Positions 8,647 through 18,295 of a DNA stretch of 64,000 bases are shown one piece after another (the stretch's first letter is position 1; each line of letters begins with the position of its first letter). The notes under the pieces were generated by a model. The model did not search any database. It was not told where the DNA came from and saw only the letters and a list, made by a program, of their open reading frames with translations. The translations under genes were made by a program, and so were the position numbers. The DNA is from Undibacterium_A arcticum. GTDB taxonomy: Bacteria; Pseudomonadota; Gammaproteobacteria; Burkholderiales; Burkholderiaceae_D. The stretch is from the NCBI RefSeq assembly GCF_042660705.1, contig NZ_JBHSUQ010000003.1. One strand, given 5' to 3'.

Positions 8647-10277
8647 TCAGTCTGCTGTGTGTTTTAGGTCGATGTTGATACCTGCGGCCCCCGCCGCGTC
8701 TGACGGAATAAATCCGTCCAGCTCGCGAATTTTCCTGTGCATTGGATCACGGTCGCTTTGTATAGGATTCGGGGCACGATCATTAGATTTTGCTGCCCCA
8801 TTGTCGATCGACGCAGAAGAAGCGTCCCCCGATGGTCCTGCGGTGCCGCCAAGGGCGCTGGACACAACCGGCTCAGAACCGGGGATGCCGCCACCACCAG
8901 CCTCCGACGCCGTAGCACTCGACGCCGGAGCACCAGGACCAGGGCCGCTGTTCGGCGGTGAAGCCGGCCCACTGCCATTTGCTGGGCCAGGCGCATTTCC
9001 CATCTGTCCGCCGCGTCCAGCCTCTATGTTCGCGGCGATTTTGCCGCCCGTCGAACCAGCGACCTTCTCACCGAAACTCTTTGAGCCACCGGCAATAGCA
9101 TCACCGATTCCGCCCTTCGCCATGCCAACGGCCTCATTTGCGACCTGGCCAGCCGCATGCATTGCGCCTGCCATGCCAGTTTTTCCGACATCCATCGCAG
9201 AACTCATGCCGGCTCCCAGTGCTTTGGAAAGCCCTGCTGCACCGGCCATAGCACCACCAGCGCCACCTTGCGCCGCTTTGCCACCGGCAACTGCCGCGCC
9301 GCCAGCACCGGCAGCTGCAGCACCCATTGTTAGTGCGGCCCCGGCCAATGCCCCTGCTGTCATACTTGGGCTGCCAGACATCATCGCCGACGCCATTGCC
9401 GGGATCTGAATCGCAAGATAACCAAATACCAGTGCAACACCCATACATTTCAAACACGAATCGATCAATTGATTCGGATCAATATAAAGCTGCTGAGTAA
9501 TGGTTTGTCCAACGCCCACGACGAGGTACAGCAACATTAATTTGATGCCGGTACCTACCGCGTATTGCAGATATTTTGTCGCAAAGTCGGTTGTCCATCG
9601 AGACCCGCCAAACCAAGCAGAATCACGCCTGCGCCAATCGCCAGGAAGCTTTCGATTTGCGTTACCAAAAGTTGTGCGGCGACAAACAAAAATGATAAAA
9701 GAATGATGATCGCAACCATTGTCACCGGAAAGATTACTGCGAGCGAATCCAGCATGCCCAAGTCATGAATCGCCTTAAACGCAGCCATCGCAAGTTCGAA
9801 CCCGGTTCCAGCGAGGCCATCCGGCGAAGCAGTGGAGGCTGAAACATTGCCGGCAGTCTGTCCGATCTTCGTGAAAGAATCGATGATTGCCGGAATCCAT
9901 GTATTTGAAAATTTCAGGAGGCTGTAAAAAAATCCAATCGTGAGTATTTTCTTGACGTTGCTGATGACAATTTCGGCAATATCATTTTTTTCGAGCACAT
10001 AAATTACACCGGACCAGGCGAAATCAACCGACACCAAAATCCAAAAGAGCCGCTCTGCCGTCGCTCTGATTGAGGTGTACCAAGTATTCTGAAACTGCGC
10101 GTAGCTATCTCGGACGGGATTTAACACGTTGAAAGTAGTACTTGCTTGGGCCAATGATTCAATCGAGGCGCTTCCCAACACAACCAGAATAAATAATGGC
10201 AAAAACGCCCTGTAGTGCTTACGAAAACTTCCAACGCCAGCATAGAGAATTGATTGCATAAAGATACTCTTTTTCAA
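8647..10277 (-). CDS. trbL: TrbL/VirB6-like polytopic membrane protein, frameshifted
   Basis: Two frames join near 9560, giving about 540 aa. The N-terminus has a signal-like segment and several membrane helices ('FWILVSVDFAWSGVIYVL' is a TrbL hallmark). The C-terminal third is a low-complexity Ala/Gly-rich tail followed by a polar Pro/Ser region, as in TrbL. VirB6/TrbL forms part of the inner-membrane DNA translocation channel. It lies 35 bp downstream of trbJ. Confidence 0.85.
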
Positions 10278-10312
10278 TTTGGAAGATAGCCGTCCACCTA
10301 GCCCAACCGCAA

Positions 10313-11032
10313 TTACTGTGACTTAAGCCGTGTCGAGGTCAAGCCGCCAAAGATTTTGTCATACCCCTCTTGCTGATGATCCGTCTTACTCTGTTGCCCG
10401 GCGACATAATCAGCCTGAACGCGCGCTTGCGCCATCTGAAGCTGCCTCAACTGCTGCATTTGGCCCACCATCGCAAGACTGACCTGGTTGCCGGCCTGCG
10501 TCACTTCCAACTGCCCTTGTGCGGTCTGCGATTTGTTCTTTAATTCGTTAACCATGCCTTCTTCGCTCGAAAAATTTTCCGAATGCGCAGTTATCAAAGA
10601 CAACGCATTCTTTACGGACCCGAGCGTATTGCCCGACCAATCTTTATACGACTTCGAAAAGTCGGCGCCACCGCCGTAACCTGGATAGGCCTGCTTGAAG
10701 CGCGAATCAATGTTCGCCAGCGAATAGCTGGTCTGTTGACCTGCAATCACAACATTTTGCAAATTCTTGAAGGTCTGCATCATGTTCTGATCGGTAAATA
10801 ATTTTTGCGCGGATTGATCGAGTAAATTACTCGGGGTCATTTGCTTCAAGTTTTGAAGCATCGCTTGATATTGCTGAATTTGGGTCGCAGTTTGCTGGGC
10901 CTGCTCGGCGTAACTTGCCGCCAACTGAAAATTATTCAGAATCTGCGTTATCTCTGTCGCCCCGATAATCGCTCCTGCCATCGCATTAGAAAAGCAAAAA
11001 GCCGTAGCAACCATTACCAATAAACGTTTCAT
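10313..11032 (-). CDS. trbJ: TrbJ/VirB5-like pilus-associated protein
   Basis: 239 aa and intact. It has a signal peptide (MKRLLVMVATAFCFSNAMA) and then the TrbJ pattern 'GATEITQILNN' with a Gln-rich coiled coil ('QQTATQIQQYQAMLQNLKQM'). VirB5-class proteins sit at the pilus tip and help contact the recipient. It is located between a secreted protein gene and trbL; no separate trbK-like gene is seen between trbJ and trbL. Confidence 0.85.
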   Translation of the reverse strand: MKRLLVMVATAFCFSNAMAGAIIGATEITQILNNFQLAASYAEQAQQTATQIQQYQAMLQNLKQMTPSNLLDQSAQKLFTDQNMMQTFKNLQNVVIAGQQTSYSLANIDSRFKQAYPGYGGGADFSKSYKDWSGNTLGSVKNALSLITAHSENFSSEEGMVNELKNKSQTAQGQLEVTQAGNQVSLAMVGQMQQLRQLQMAQARVQADYVAGQQSKTDHQQEGYDKIFGGLTSTRLKSQ

Positions 11033-11041
11033 ATCTACCCC

Positions 11042-11652
11042 TTAATTTCCACTTCCCGGACATACGGGAAAATTTGACGAGCTGAGAACGAACTGATATT
11101 TCGCTTTTTTTGTCAGGTCCTCTTGGATCAGCGCCAATCGGTGCATGTCCGGATCTACAGTTTTCACCGTCCGGCCAGGCAATTTCTCTTTTGCTTTTTC
11201 AAGGGCAGTAATAGACGCCTGAACAGAACGTTCCGCTGCCACGGACAAAGCGCCATAGCCAACATAAATATTTTGGGTATCTGTCATCAAATCCGGCACG
11301 GTGCTCAGGTCGATTTGAAGCCTAGCGTTTTGCAACCCCTCTCGAACGACCGAATATGCCGGGATCATGCCGCTGCCAACGGCAACCCAGCCGGCCGCGC
11401 TCAGAAAATACGCTTTCGTCTTGTCACCATTGATGGTCCCTATATAGAGAATCCCTGGAAGCCCTTTGTCCTCATCATTAATGTTGATTTCAACTTGCAA
11501 TGACGGCCTTTCGGGGCCTTGGCAGAACGTTTCAAATTCCCTACTTGAATCGTCGAATTCGCTGAATACGTTGAAAGGGATAATTGAGCAAATGTAGCCG
11601 AACTGCCCGAAAGCAGAACCGCCACAAGAATAAAACGGATAATTTTGCTCAT
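11042..11652 (-). CDS. Secreted protein of the trb operon, unknown, frameshifted
   Basis: An N-terminal signal peptide (MSKIIRFILVAVLLSGSSAT) begins at 11652. The frame shifts near 11500, and the protein then runs to 11042, about 203 aa in total. The mature part has 'GILYIGTINGDKTKAYFLSA' and ends 'SSSNFPVCPGSGN'. It may be a periplasmic accessory of the mating channel. The position between trbE and trbJ is unusual for a secreted component. No family is recognised. Confidence 0.55.
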
Positions 11653-11658
11653 GGCCGC

Positions 11659-11811
11659 TTAGTGCGCTTTTTGATGGGAGGGAGAGAACAATGCTTTGAA
11701 GCCGAAGCCAAGCAATGCCAGCGGAAAGACCAGAGCGAACGCTGCATATTTAGCAAAACGCTTCAGCAGCGGGGCCAGGATTGCCACGATTAGCACTAGA
11801 AAAATTGTCAT
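11659..11811 (-). CDS. Small membrane protein between trbE and the secreted gene
   Basis: 50 aa from the ATG at 11811 (MTIFLVLIVAILAPLLKRFA), with a purine-rich GAGGG upstream. It is two hydrophobic helices with a basic hinge and a polar tail. The start 6 bp before the next gene indicates co-translation. The AT-rich stretch 11812-11900 upstream contains ATTATGCTATAATAA, which could be an internal promoter. Function unknown. Confidence 0.55.
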   Translation of the reverse strand: MTIFLVLIVAILAPLLKRFAKYAAFALVFPLALLGFGFKALFSPSHQKAH

Positions 11812-11935
11812 TTTGCCCTCCCTTTCAGTTTCATTATATATGCCTTTATTATAGCATAATATCGCAATATTGCTATATTCCATGTGTTTTTTATTGCACT
11901 GTTCAAACGAAAATGAACTGAACCGCGACGCCGCT

Positions 11936-14505
11936 TTAAGCGGCCTCGCGGAGTTCGTAATCAAGCACCGTAGCCCAGCGCTCCAGCCCCCTACCCCACG
12001 GCTTTCTCGCATTGATCCTGAGCCATTCCGCAGGCCACGATTTGCCATGCGTCTCCATCAAGTGCCGCGCCATAGCAACATCTTCCTTTCCTGAAGCCCC
12101 CACGAACGACATACACACCGGCCCCAATCCCAGCCGGAACATCCGCCGCCCGAGGGAAGATAGATAGTAATAGTCCTGTTTCGGCGTCGCATAGGCAAGC
12201 ATGTCAATCTGTCGCTCATTCATACCGATCAATCGGTATTGCTCATTGCAGGATTCGTTAATTCTTGCCTCTGCATTCGGCAATAATATTTTGGTCAGGC
12301 AGCTCTGGTAAATGACATCACGAATCGGGCTATTTCCAACGTCGGAAATGGACTGCGTTGCAAACACGACTGCGCAGTTGGCCTTTCGCATCACCTTTAG
12401 CCACTCTCTGATTTTCTCTTGGAATAGCTTGTGTGACAGCATTAACCACGCCTCATCAAGCACCAACATGACAGGAGAACCGTCCAACTGACGCTCGACG
12501 CATCGGAACAAATATAGAAGAATTGGGACGACGTGCATTTCGCCCATATTCATCAAGTGTTCCATTTCGAATACCGAAACGCGGTCAAAGTGCATGCTAT
12601 CTGAGCGAGCGTCCAAAATCTGATTGCCGCCGTCAAGGGTATAAAACTGTAGTGCCTGTTGCATTTTTTCGTCTTGCAACGTCGCGACAAAATCCGTCAT
12701 CGTCCTGCGATCGGCTTCTGTTGACGCCAACAAATTCATCGCATCGCGGATCATGATTCTATGTGCAGACGTGACCTTGAAGCCCTGCAGCTCCAGCAGA
12801 ACTTCAATGTACCCCTCCGCCCAAATCCGCTCGCTGGCATTATGCACGCGCGCCAGGGGGCAAAACGCATATTGCTGATGCTCGCCGCCGATGTCGTAAT
12901 AGGTTCCGCCAAGCGCATTGCAAAGCACGAATGACGAATAGCCCTTTTCAAATTTAAACAGCTTCGCGTTCTTGTAGCGCAAATGTTGCGCTTCCATAAA
13001 TTCCAACAAGGTTGATTTGCCGGCGCCTGTCGGCCCGAGAATTAACGTGTGACCGACATCGCCCACATGGAGAGACACGCGGAATGGTGCATTGCCTGTG
13101 GTAGCGGCATAAAACAACGGAGGACTGTTCTTGGGATAGAACGGGCATTGATTGCGTTTCGGTCCAGGCCATGCAGCGGTAGTCGGTATCAGATGGGTCA
13201 AATTCAGCGAGTGGATCATTGGCTTTCGGACATTTCATAACCATGTCCAGGCAAACTACCCAAATAAGCTTCGATCGAGTTGACGTCTTCCAGCCTTGTG
13301 ACAAATCCCAAATTTCGGATCAGCGTTAGGCACTCGACCACGCTTTCATCCAGAACCGTGCGATCTTCATCCATAAGCACCACAACGCTTGTGTAATGAC
13401 CGAATTTCACCAAGCCCGATTGCGCGGCCGACATTGCCGACTGCGCATCCACCATCATTTCCAGTGCATCCTCATCAACTGAGCCAGTGTTTGTATTCAT
13501 CATCTGGTCTTTGACGCCACGCACTTTTTGCTTCCACCGTTTTCTCAGCCGATCCGAAATATTGCGCCCTTCTTGAGCCTCAAGAAAAATGAACCGAGAG
13601 GACCAGCGGTACGAAATCGGAAGCATATTCAGTGCCCCTAAAATTCCCGGCACACTGGCCGAAGGAAACCCTTCGATAGTCACAATACGAATATTTTTCT
13701 TGCCAATTTTTGGATTGTTCCCGCCCGTAAAATCCTGACTGCCAATAATCGAATCGGCGTAAATCCCAGGCTTAGGCACCACGATGTTTTGCATGATGCC
13801 AGTGGCACAGTAATGCAAATAGCCCATCAGATCATCAACCACAACCTTTGAGCCGTCCACTTCATTTATCCGATCATGGCAACGCATACGCGAAATGTCT
13901 TCAAAGACAGAGCGAAGCTGTGCAAACGCTTCGGCAATAGCCCGCTCGAATTTCATCAAAACATCGTCGTGGACTGTGCGCGTCGCCACGGATACGTCGT
14001 CGCTCTCGTCGTACATCATCGCCTTCGCTTTGCTTTCAAAGCGTGAGGGCGGCAGATAGGTGAACACGATCGCATACAGACTTTCGTGATGTCCACCCTC
14101 TTGGTTATATTGCTCTCGACGTTCCGCATCCATCAATCGCGCAACAGGAAAAGAAAAATCACCTTCTTCGGGATAGCCAATCGCGGAAGACCTGATCGCA
14201 TCGACGTGGATCATCCAACCGGAGCCGAAGCGCGCCATCGCGGCATTAAGCCTGGCGGCAACCGTTTCCAATTCTGGATTGGTAGCGGATTCGGTGTCGG
14301 TCCCGCGATAATAAAAGCCGGCGATCAGCTCCCCCCCCTTGCCCAACATTACGCCGTCAGCCACCGGACTCGAATACCGTAGCAAGTCAGCAAAGCCCTG
14401 CGCGCTGTCGCGGTATTCGATTTGCATACCCGACTTCCCGGACCAGAGGGAAAAAAGCACCAAGCCAAAAATGCAGCAACTTATTACAACCCAAAATCCC
14501 ATCAC
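11936..14505 (-). CDS. trbE: TrbE/VirB4-like transfer ATPase, split by one missing base
   Basis: The first half (13216-14505, 429 aa) is the VirB4 N-terminal domain, ending 'AYLGSLPGHGYE'. The second half (11936-13219, 427 aa) opens with 'MIHSLNLTHLIPTTAAW' and holds Walker A GPTGAGKS, Walker B 'VLDEAWLML' and 'FATQSISDVGNSPIRD'. The halves overlap by ATGA. Adding one C (AGCCAATG to AGCCCAATG) gives one continuous 855-aa VirB4. VirB4 powers pilus assembly and substrate transfer at the inner membrane. A copy of the 16-bp motif lies in the coding sequence at 12333. Confidence 0.9.
12333..12348. promoter_or_regulatory. 16-bp backbone motif inside trbE, copy 3
   Basis: Exact motif in the reverse orientation (TTTCCAACGTCGGAAA), inside the conserved 'ISDVGNS' codons of trbE. 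It could be shared with the protein code by chance, but the match is perfect. Confidence 0.5.
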
Positions 14506-14527
14506 GGCCTCCCTGCCTATACCGACA

Positions 14528-14866
14528 TCATTTTTTAAAATCTTTTATCGCTGGCAATGACGCGTCAAATCGGCCACGCGCAGGATAGAAAGCCTTGTAT
14601 TTTTTCGCACGCTGCAACACTTCCCACATTTGCGAATCCGCCAAAGCCATACGGCGCAGCATATAGATCATCACGAGCCACAAACTACCGCCAACAGGCA
14701 CACCCCACCAGATACCGTACCGCATGGTCAGCATGTAGCCCATGTAACCCGCGAACATCATGCTCACGATCACCAGAGTGCGCTCGCCGCCCATAAACAA
14801 CATTGGGCGAACGAGTGATTGATGAATCGCTACCTTCGTCAATTCATTCCGATGGTTAGCACTCAT
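14528..14866 (-). CDS. trbD: TrbD/VirB3-like inner-membrane protein
   Basis: 112 aa. 'VAIHQSLVRPMLFMGGER' is the conserved VirB3/TrbD start, followed by two membrane helices and a basic C-terminal tail ('RAKKYKAFYPARGRFD'). VirB3 works with VirB4 at the inner membrane. It lies between trbC and trbE with short spacing, and overlaps the nominal trbC frame by a few bases. Confidence 0.9.
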   Translation of the reverse strand: MSANHRNELTKVAIHQSLVRPMLFMGGERTLVIVSMMFAGYMGYMLTMRYGIWWGVPVGGSLWLVMIYMLRRMALADSQMWEVLQRAKKYKAFYPARGRFDASLPAIKDFKK

Positions 14867-14884
14867 AAATCATTTCCTGATCGA

Positions 14885-15227
14885 TTAGCAGGCAGCGCCG
14901 GCAGCGCCCATTTTGGCCGCAATCCAACCCACCAGGCCGGCACCGCCGATCAAAACCGTGACGCCCATCACAATAGTGACCAGCTTTAGACATACCCGCG
15001 ATCTCTTCACCCCACAGGAAGGAAGCGCCGGCCGCAAAAAATGCCACCGTTGAGATTGCCAGCGCAGCAGGACCGCGCAAGGCATTAGCAAAGCCACACA
15101 GCGGACCATCCCACGGCATCGATCCGCCAGCCGTTTGCGCGAGTGCCAAGCCACCATAAACCATGCACCAGACACCCACCCAAAATTGAGTAGCAGACAT
15201 TTTTGGTTTTTTAAATAAGCGTTTCAT
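14885..15227 (-). CDS. trbC: TrbC/VirB2-like pilin, frameshifted
   Basis: About 114 aa once a one-base shift near 14985 is bridged. There is a long basic N-terminus and signal segment, cleavage probably after 'GGLALAQ', then 'GPLCGFANALRGPAALAIST', and a second hydrophobic helix 'VLIGGAGLVGWIAAKMG' ending GAAGAAC. VirB2/TrbC is the main conjugative pilin. The position between trbB and trbD fits. Confidence 0.85.
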
Positions 15228-15258
15228 CGTTTTATTCCCTATGAGTTAAAAAAATTAG

Positions 15259-16266
15259 TTAAAGCGTTTCAACTTCGTATTTTTGCGCCACCTTGTCATA
15301 CCCCTTTACCCGCAACACATTTTTAACCATGCGTCTTCGCTGCCCGGTTTCCTCCTTCTCGATATAAACCAATACGTTGACCGCCTGGGCGATGTTCCAC
15401 GGCTTTGCTCTTCTATTTGGATTCTCTTCAATCAGATCCTCAATCCGCGTCAATCCCTCCACGGCGGAATCGGCATGAATGGTGCCCAATCCACCAGGAT
15501 GACCGGTATTCCATGCCTTTACCAAGGCGTGCGCTTCCGGCCCTCGGACCTCGCCAACAATGATTCGACCGGGACTGCGCCGCATTGTATGGCGCAGCAA
15601 GTCTTCCATGTCGTAGACCTTTGGCACCGTCATCAATGCTTCGTAATTTGCCGCGTTACACTGAATTTCATCGGTGTCCTGGATCAACATAATCCGATCG
15701 GCGGGTGTTTTTTTGGCGACTGAATCTAGCATCGCATTCAGAAACGTCGTCTTCCCCGAGCCGGTACCGCCGACAACCATTATGTTTCCGGTCTTGGATG
15801 GCGCGATGTAAACATGCCATTTGCTCAGTCGTCAACGTGCCTTTTTCGAGATAGTCTTCCAGCGTGAATACTGCGATCGCCTTCTTGCGGATATTGAAAC
15901 TAGGCGCAGGGGAAAGTGGCGGGATGGAACCTGAGAAGCGGCTACCATCGAGCGGCAATACTCCTTCAAGGAAGGCATTTCCGCGTTGACCACTTTTTTT
16001 AACAAGGCCGCAACGGAGGTCATAACCTTCATGGCCTGTGACGGGCGCACAGCGTAGTCCGACCGAATCACGGCAGAACCGAACCGATCGATCCATACGG
16101 TGCCATCGGAGTTCACCATAATTTCAGCAACTTTGGGATCGTCTAACGCGGCACAAATGATTGGTCCAAGATCACGTCGCAAACCGTCCTTCAGGCGCTC
16201 TATGCCTTCATCGCGCATGGTCGCTGCATTATTTGGTGGCGCATCCGAAGCAGCCGCGTTACCCAT
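15259..16266 (-). CDS. trbB: TrbB/VirB11-like traffic ATPase, frameshifted
   Basis: About 335 aa in pieces: an N-terminal domain from 16266 ('LGPIICAALDDPKVAEIMVN'), then a middle stretch in a second frame, and the C-terminal ATPase from about 15780 with 'GGTGSGKTTFLNAML' (Walker A), an Asp box 'MLIQDTDEI' and 'IIVGEVRGPEAHALV' (Walker B), and the His box 'GLGTIHADS'. At least two indels lie between 15790 and 16050. VirB11 is a hexameric cytoplasmic ATPase. It is the first gene of the trb operon. Confidence 0.85.
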
Positions 16267-16297
16267 ACATCACCCCTTTCTTGATCCCTAAACAGCA

Positions 16298-16307
16298 TTC
16301 CAACGTC
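16298..16307. promoter_or_regulatory. Half-site of the 16-bp motif in the trb promoter region
   Basis: TTCCAACGTC (10 of 16 motif bases) lies 32-41 bp upstream of the trbB start, in the divergent intergenic region. It is a possible weak operator for the trb operon. Confidence 0.35.
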
Positions 16308-16331
16308 AATAATGCTATGACTTTTTCAAAG

Positions 16332-16351
16332 TATAATGCTATTATAATATC
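16332..16351 (+). promoter_or_regulatory. Promoter element of the TcpQ/OmpA-pilM unit
   Basis: TATAATGCTATTATAATATC. Its 16-nt core ATGCTATTATAATATC is repeated, on the other strand, in front of the second TcpQ gene (46962-46977). The -10 is probably TATAAT at 16343-16348. The operator motif at 16387 lies downstream of it. Confidence 0.5.
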
Positions 16352-16386
16352 AGAGGCAAGAAGTTATTTTTGTTTTTTTCGCAGCA

Positions 16387-16402
16387 TTTCCAACGTCGGA
16401 AA
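16387..16402. promoter_or_regulatory. 16-bp backbone operator-like motif, copy 4
   Basis: TTTCCAACGTCGGAAA between the promoter element and the ATG at 16434, a position where a bound protein would block transcription. Confidence 0.7.
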
Positions 16403-16433
16403 TGGCCGGCGTATCTCGATACAGGAACCCAAT

Positions 16434-17426
16434 ATGAAACGCACATTTTTAGCGATCGCCATCACTGCAGTACTGTCGACTTCTGCGCAAGCTGCGTTCA
16501 CCGTAGATGAAGACGCGCCACACATTACAGCGGTAGCGCCGGCACCCATACCGAGGCAAATTGAAAAAGCGGCCGACATCAGTTTCGACGTGACCTTTGT
16601 ACCATCCCACTCCTGGATCAACTTCGGCGGGACAAGAGTGTTGAAGGAAAATGTCGATGAAATGAAGGCGTCGGATGAAATTAAAATCGTGACCTACCGT
16701 ACCGCCAACAGCAACGCAAATATCCAAAAATTGCGCGGGCAAGCTATCAAGAACTGGCTTTCAACGAATGGCATTCCAGCCTCAAAAATTGTCGTTACGA
16801 ATGAAATAGAAACGCTTGCTCCAAGCGATCCTAGCGCCAATACCGCCGTCGTCACCCTCATACAAGCAAGAATTTCGGCGCCGTCCTATGCCACCACCGC
16901 TCCCCGCTATTTGAAGACCTCTTACGTGGCGCCGACAGCATCGATCAGCGCAACCCCGAGCACACCAAAACCTACCGATTCGACCAAGAGCAGCGGATTG
17001 ATAGACGACCGCATGAAACTCACTCTCGCGCAAAAAATTATTTCTATGTCTCAGAACAAATTAATTAAGCCAGAAGATGCGGTAAATATGCTTGCGGAGA
17101 TATTGAAGATGCAGGACCAGATCCCGGCCTCTGCGCGTGAAGCTGTCATGACCGACCCCGCACCGCCGCTCATCCTGGTCGACCTGCCGCGCGCATGGAT
17201 TTTGGACGGCAAAAAAACTTTGCATGACAATGTGCAAGCGTGGGCGAAAATTGCAAAATGGGACCTTCCGGTCTGGAGTTCCACAACCGCATTCCAAATC
17301 AGCGACGCGACGTTGAATGGTACGTTCCTCGATGTTATTGGCCAATTGGCGAATGCTGTTCCTACCCTGGACTTCAAAGCGAATAGAACGATGCGTACTT
17401 TGAGCGTCCAAGACGCCAGGAAATAG
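16434..17426 (+). CDS. Pilus protein with OmpA-like and TcpQ domains
   Basis: 330 aa from the ATG at 16434 (AGGA 8 nt upstream). It has a signal peptide 'MKRTFLAIAITAVLSTSAQA'. Residues about 60-125 resemble an OmpA-type peptidoglycan-binding domain, though degenerate ('LRGQAIKNWLSTNGIPASKI'). A Pro/Thr/Ser linker leads to a C-terminal TcpQ-like domain ('RAWILDGKKTLHDNVQAWAK'). TcpQ/PilL proteins support the secretin of type IVb pili. Followed 5 bp later by pilM. A second TcpQ gene (46492-46884) heads the main pil operon with the same promoter and operator arrangement. Confidence 0.65.
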   Translation: MKRTFLAIAITAVLSTSAQAAFTVDEDAPHITAVAPAPIPRQIEKAADISFDVTFVPSHSWINFGGTRVLKENVDEMKASDEIKIVTYRTANSNANIQKLRGQAIKNWLSTNGIPASKIVVTNEIETLAPSDPSANTAVVTLIQARISAPSYATTAPRYLKTSYVAPTASISATPSTPKPTDSTKSSGLIDDRMKLTLAQKIISMSQNKLIKPEDAVNMLAEILKMQDQIPASAREAVMTDPAPPLILVDLPRAWILDGKKTLHDNVQAWAKIAKWDLPVWSSTTAFQISDATLNGTFLDVIGQLANAVPTLDFKANRTMRTLSVQDARK

Positions 17427-17431
17427 CAGCC

Positions 17432-17881
17432 ATGTACTTCTTCGCTCTCATTGCATGCATGACCATCTTCCTCGGCGGTATTGTTACCAAGACAGATATA
17501 TTAACTAATCAAAATCAAGCACGCACCGAAGCGACAGCAATTGCCGGAAACATGATGCTGTATAGGAACTATGTGGTTTCCTATTCCCGAGCGAACCAAG
17601 GAATTTCAGGGACGGTGGCGGATGCGTCTTTGAACTTACCCACATGGTTCAATCGCAATTCGCGTTTGATGAATTACATGAATGCGGGCAAGGGATATGT
17701 GTACTACACGCCCACTCGGAGCGATCTCGCGTACCAGGTAGCGAAAGGTTTGGGCGCTTCGATCAATGCAGGAATCAAGACCAACGGAAACCTAATCAGC
17801 CCGTTCAGTACGACAAATACCTCTACGCCGATTGCCGTTCCTGCAGCAATACCAGATGGTAGCATTGTCATTATTCCCTAG
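17432..17881 (+). CDS. pilM: PilM-like thin-pilus protein
   Basis: 149 aa. One N-terminal membrane helix (MYFFALIACMTIFLGGIV) and a polar domain of the length and pattern of PilM from IncI1-type thin pili. PilM is an inner-membrane accessory of the type IVb pilus. It follows the TcpQ/OmpA gene by 5 bp. In R64 pilM sits between pilL and pilN; here it is separated from the rest of pil by the accessory island. The left end of a mobile element begins 2 bp after its stop codon. Confidence 0.65.
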   Translation: MYFFALIACMTIFLGGIVTKTDILTNQNQARTEATAIAGNMMLYRNYVVSYSRANQGISGTVADASLNLPTWFNRNSRLMNYMNAGKGYVYYTPTRSDLAYQVAKGLGASINAGIKTNGNLISPFSTTNTSTPIAVPAAIPDGSIVIIP

Positions 17882-17882
17882 T

Positions 17883-18056
17883 TGTAACGGCTCGCGTTTC
17901 AAACCGGTCATGCTCGCGTTTTACGCACATTTCGGCTCAAATTAATTGCAAATGAAAAGCCGCTCGGGCTCACATTAACTGCAAATGTGCTTGCATTTAT
18001 CGGCGTCGGCTCGCATTTCATTGTGGCGTGCTCGAATTAATTGCAAATGAAATGCC
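17883..18056. repeat. Left terminal repeat array of element 1
   Basis: It contains GGCTCAAATTAATTGCAAAT, GGCTCACATTAACTGCAAAT, GGCTCGCATTTCATTG and GCTCGAATTAATTGCAAAT in order, matching the same series in the right end. Confidence 0.7.
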
Positions 18057-18295
18057 TGATTCCAAGCTATCCAAAATCAATAGATGCAGTGGTGACTGCC
18101 CGCAAACTGTGAACAGCTAACGACCCAGGCTGTGTAAACGTAAAAATTGGTTCGTGTGCCGCCAGGCTGAACTTTCTGGGACAGGCATGCCCCGTAAATC
18201 ATTTTTGCCGCGTCGCCAACAAATCGTACCGCGCTCAAGAATTTTTATGCCGCGTCGCCTAGTGGCCCCATAAGGCCTTCAATTTGACGTTATTG
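18057..18295. other. Spacer between element 1 left end and IS1182
   Basis: No gene is supported. The IS1182 copy's own left terminus is probably near its right side. Confidence 0.25.

Noticed and set aside
8633..9409. A Pro/Ala-rich plus-strand frame opposite trbL
   Set aside because: It is the complement of the Ala/Gly-rich trbL tail and has no independent support.
16161..16433. A long upstream extension of the TcpQ/OmpA gene into the trb promoter region
   Set aside because: It runs antisense through the trbB 5' end and through the promoter and operator; the ATG at 16434 has a ribosome binding site and signal peptide.
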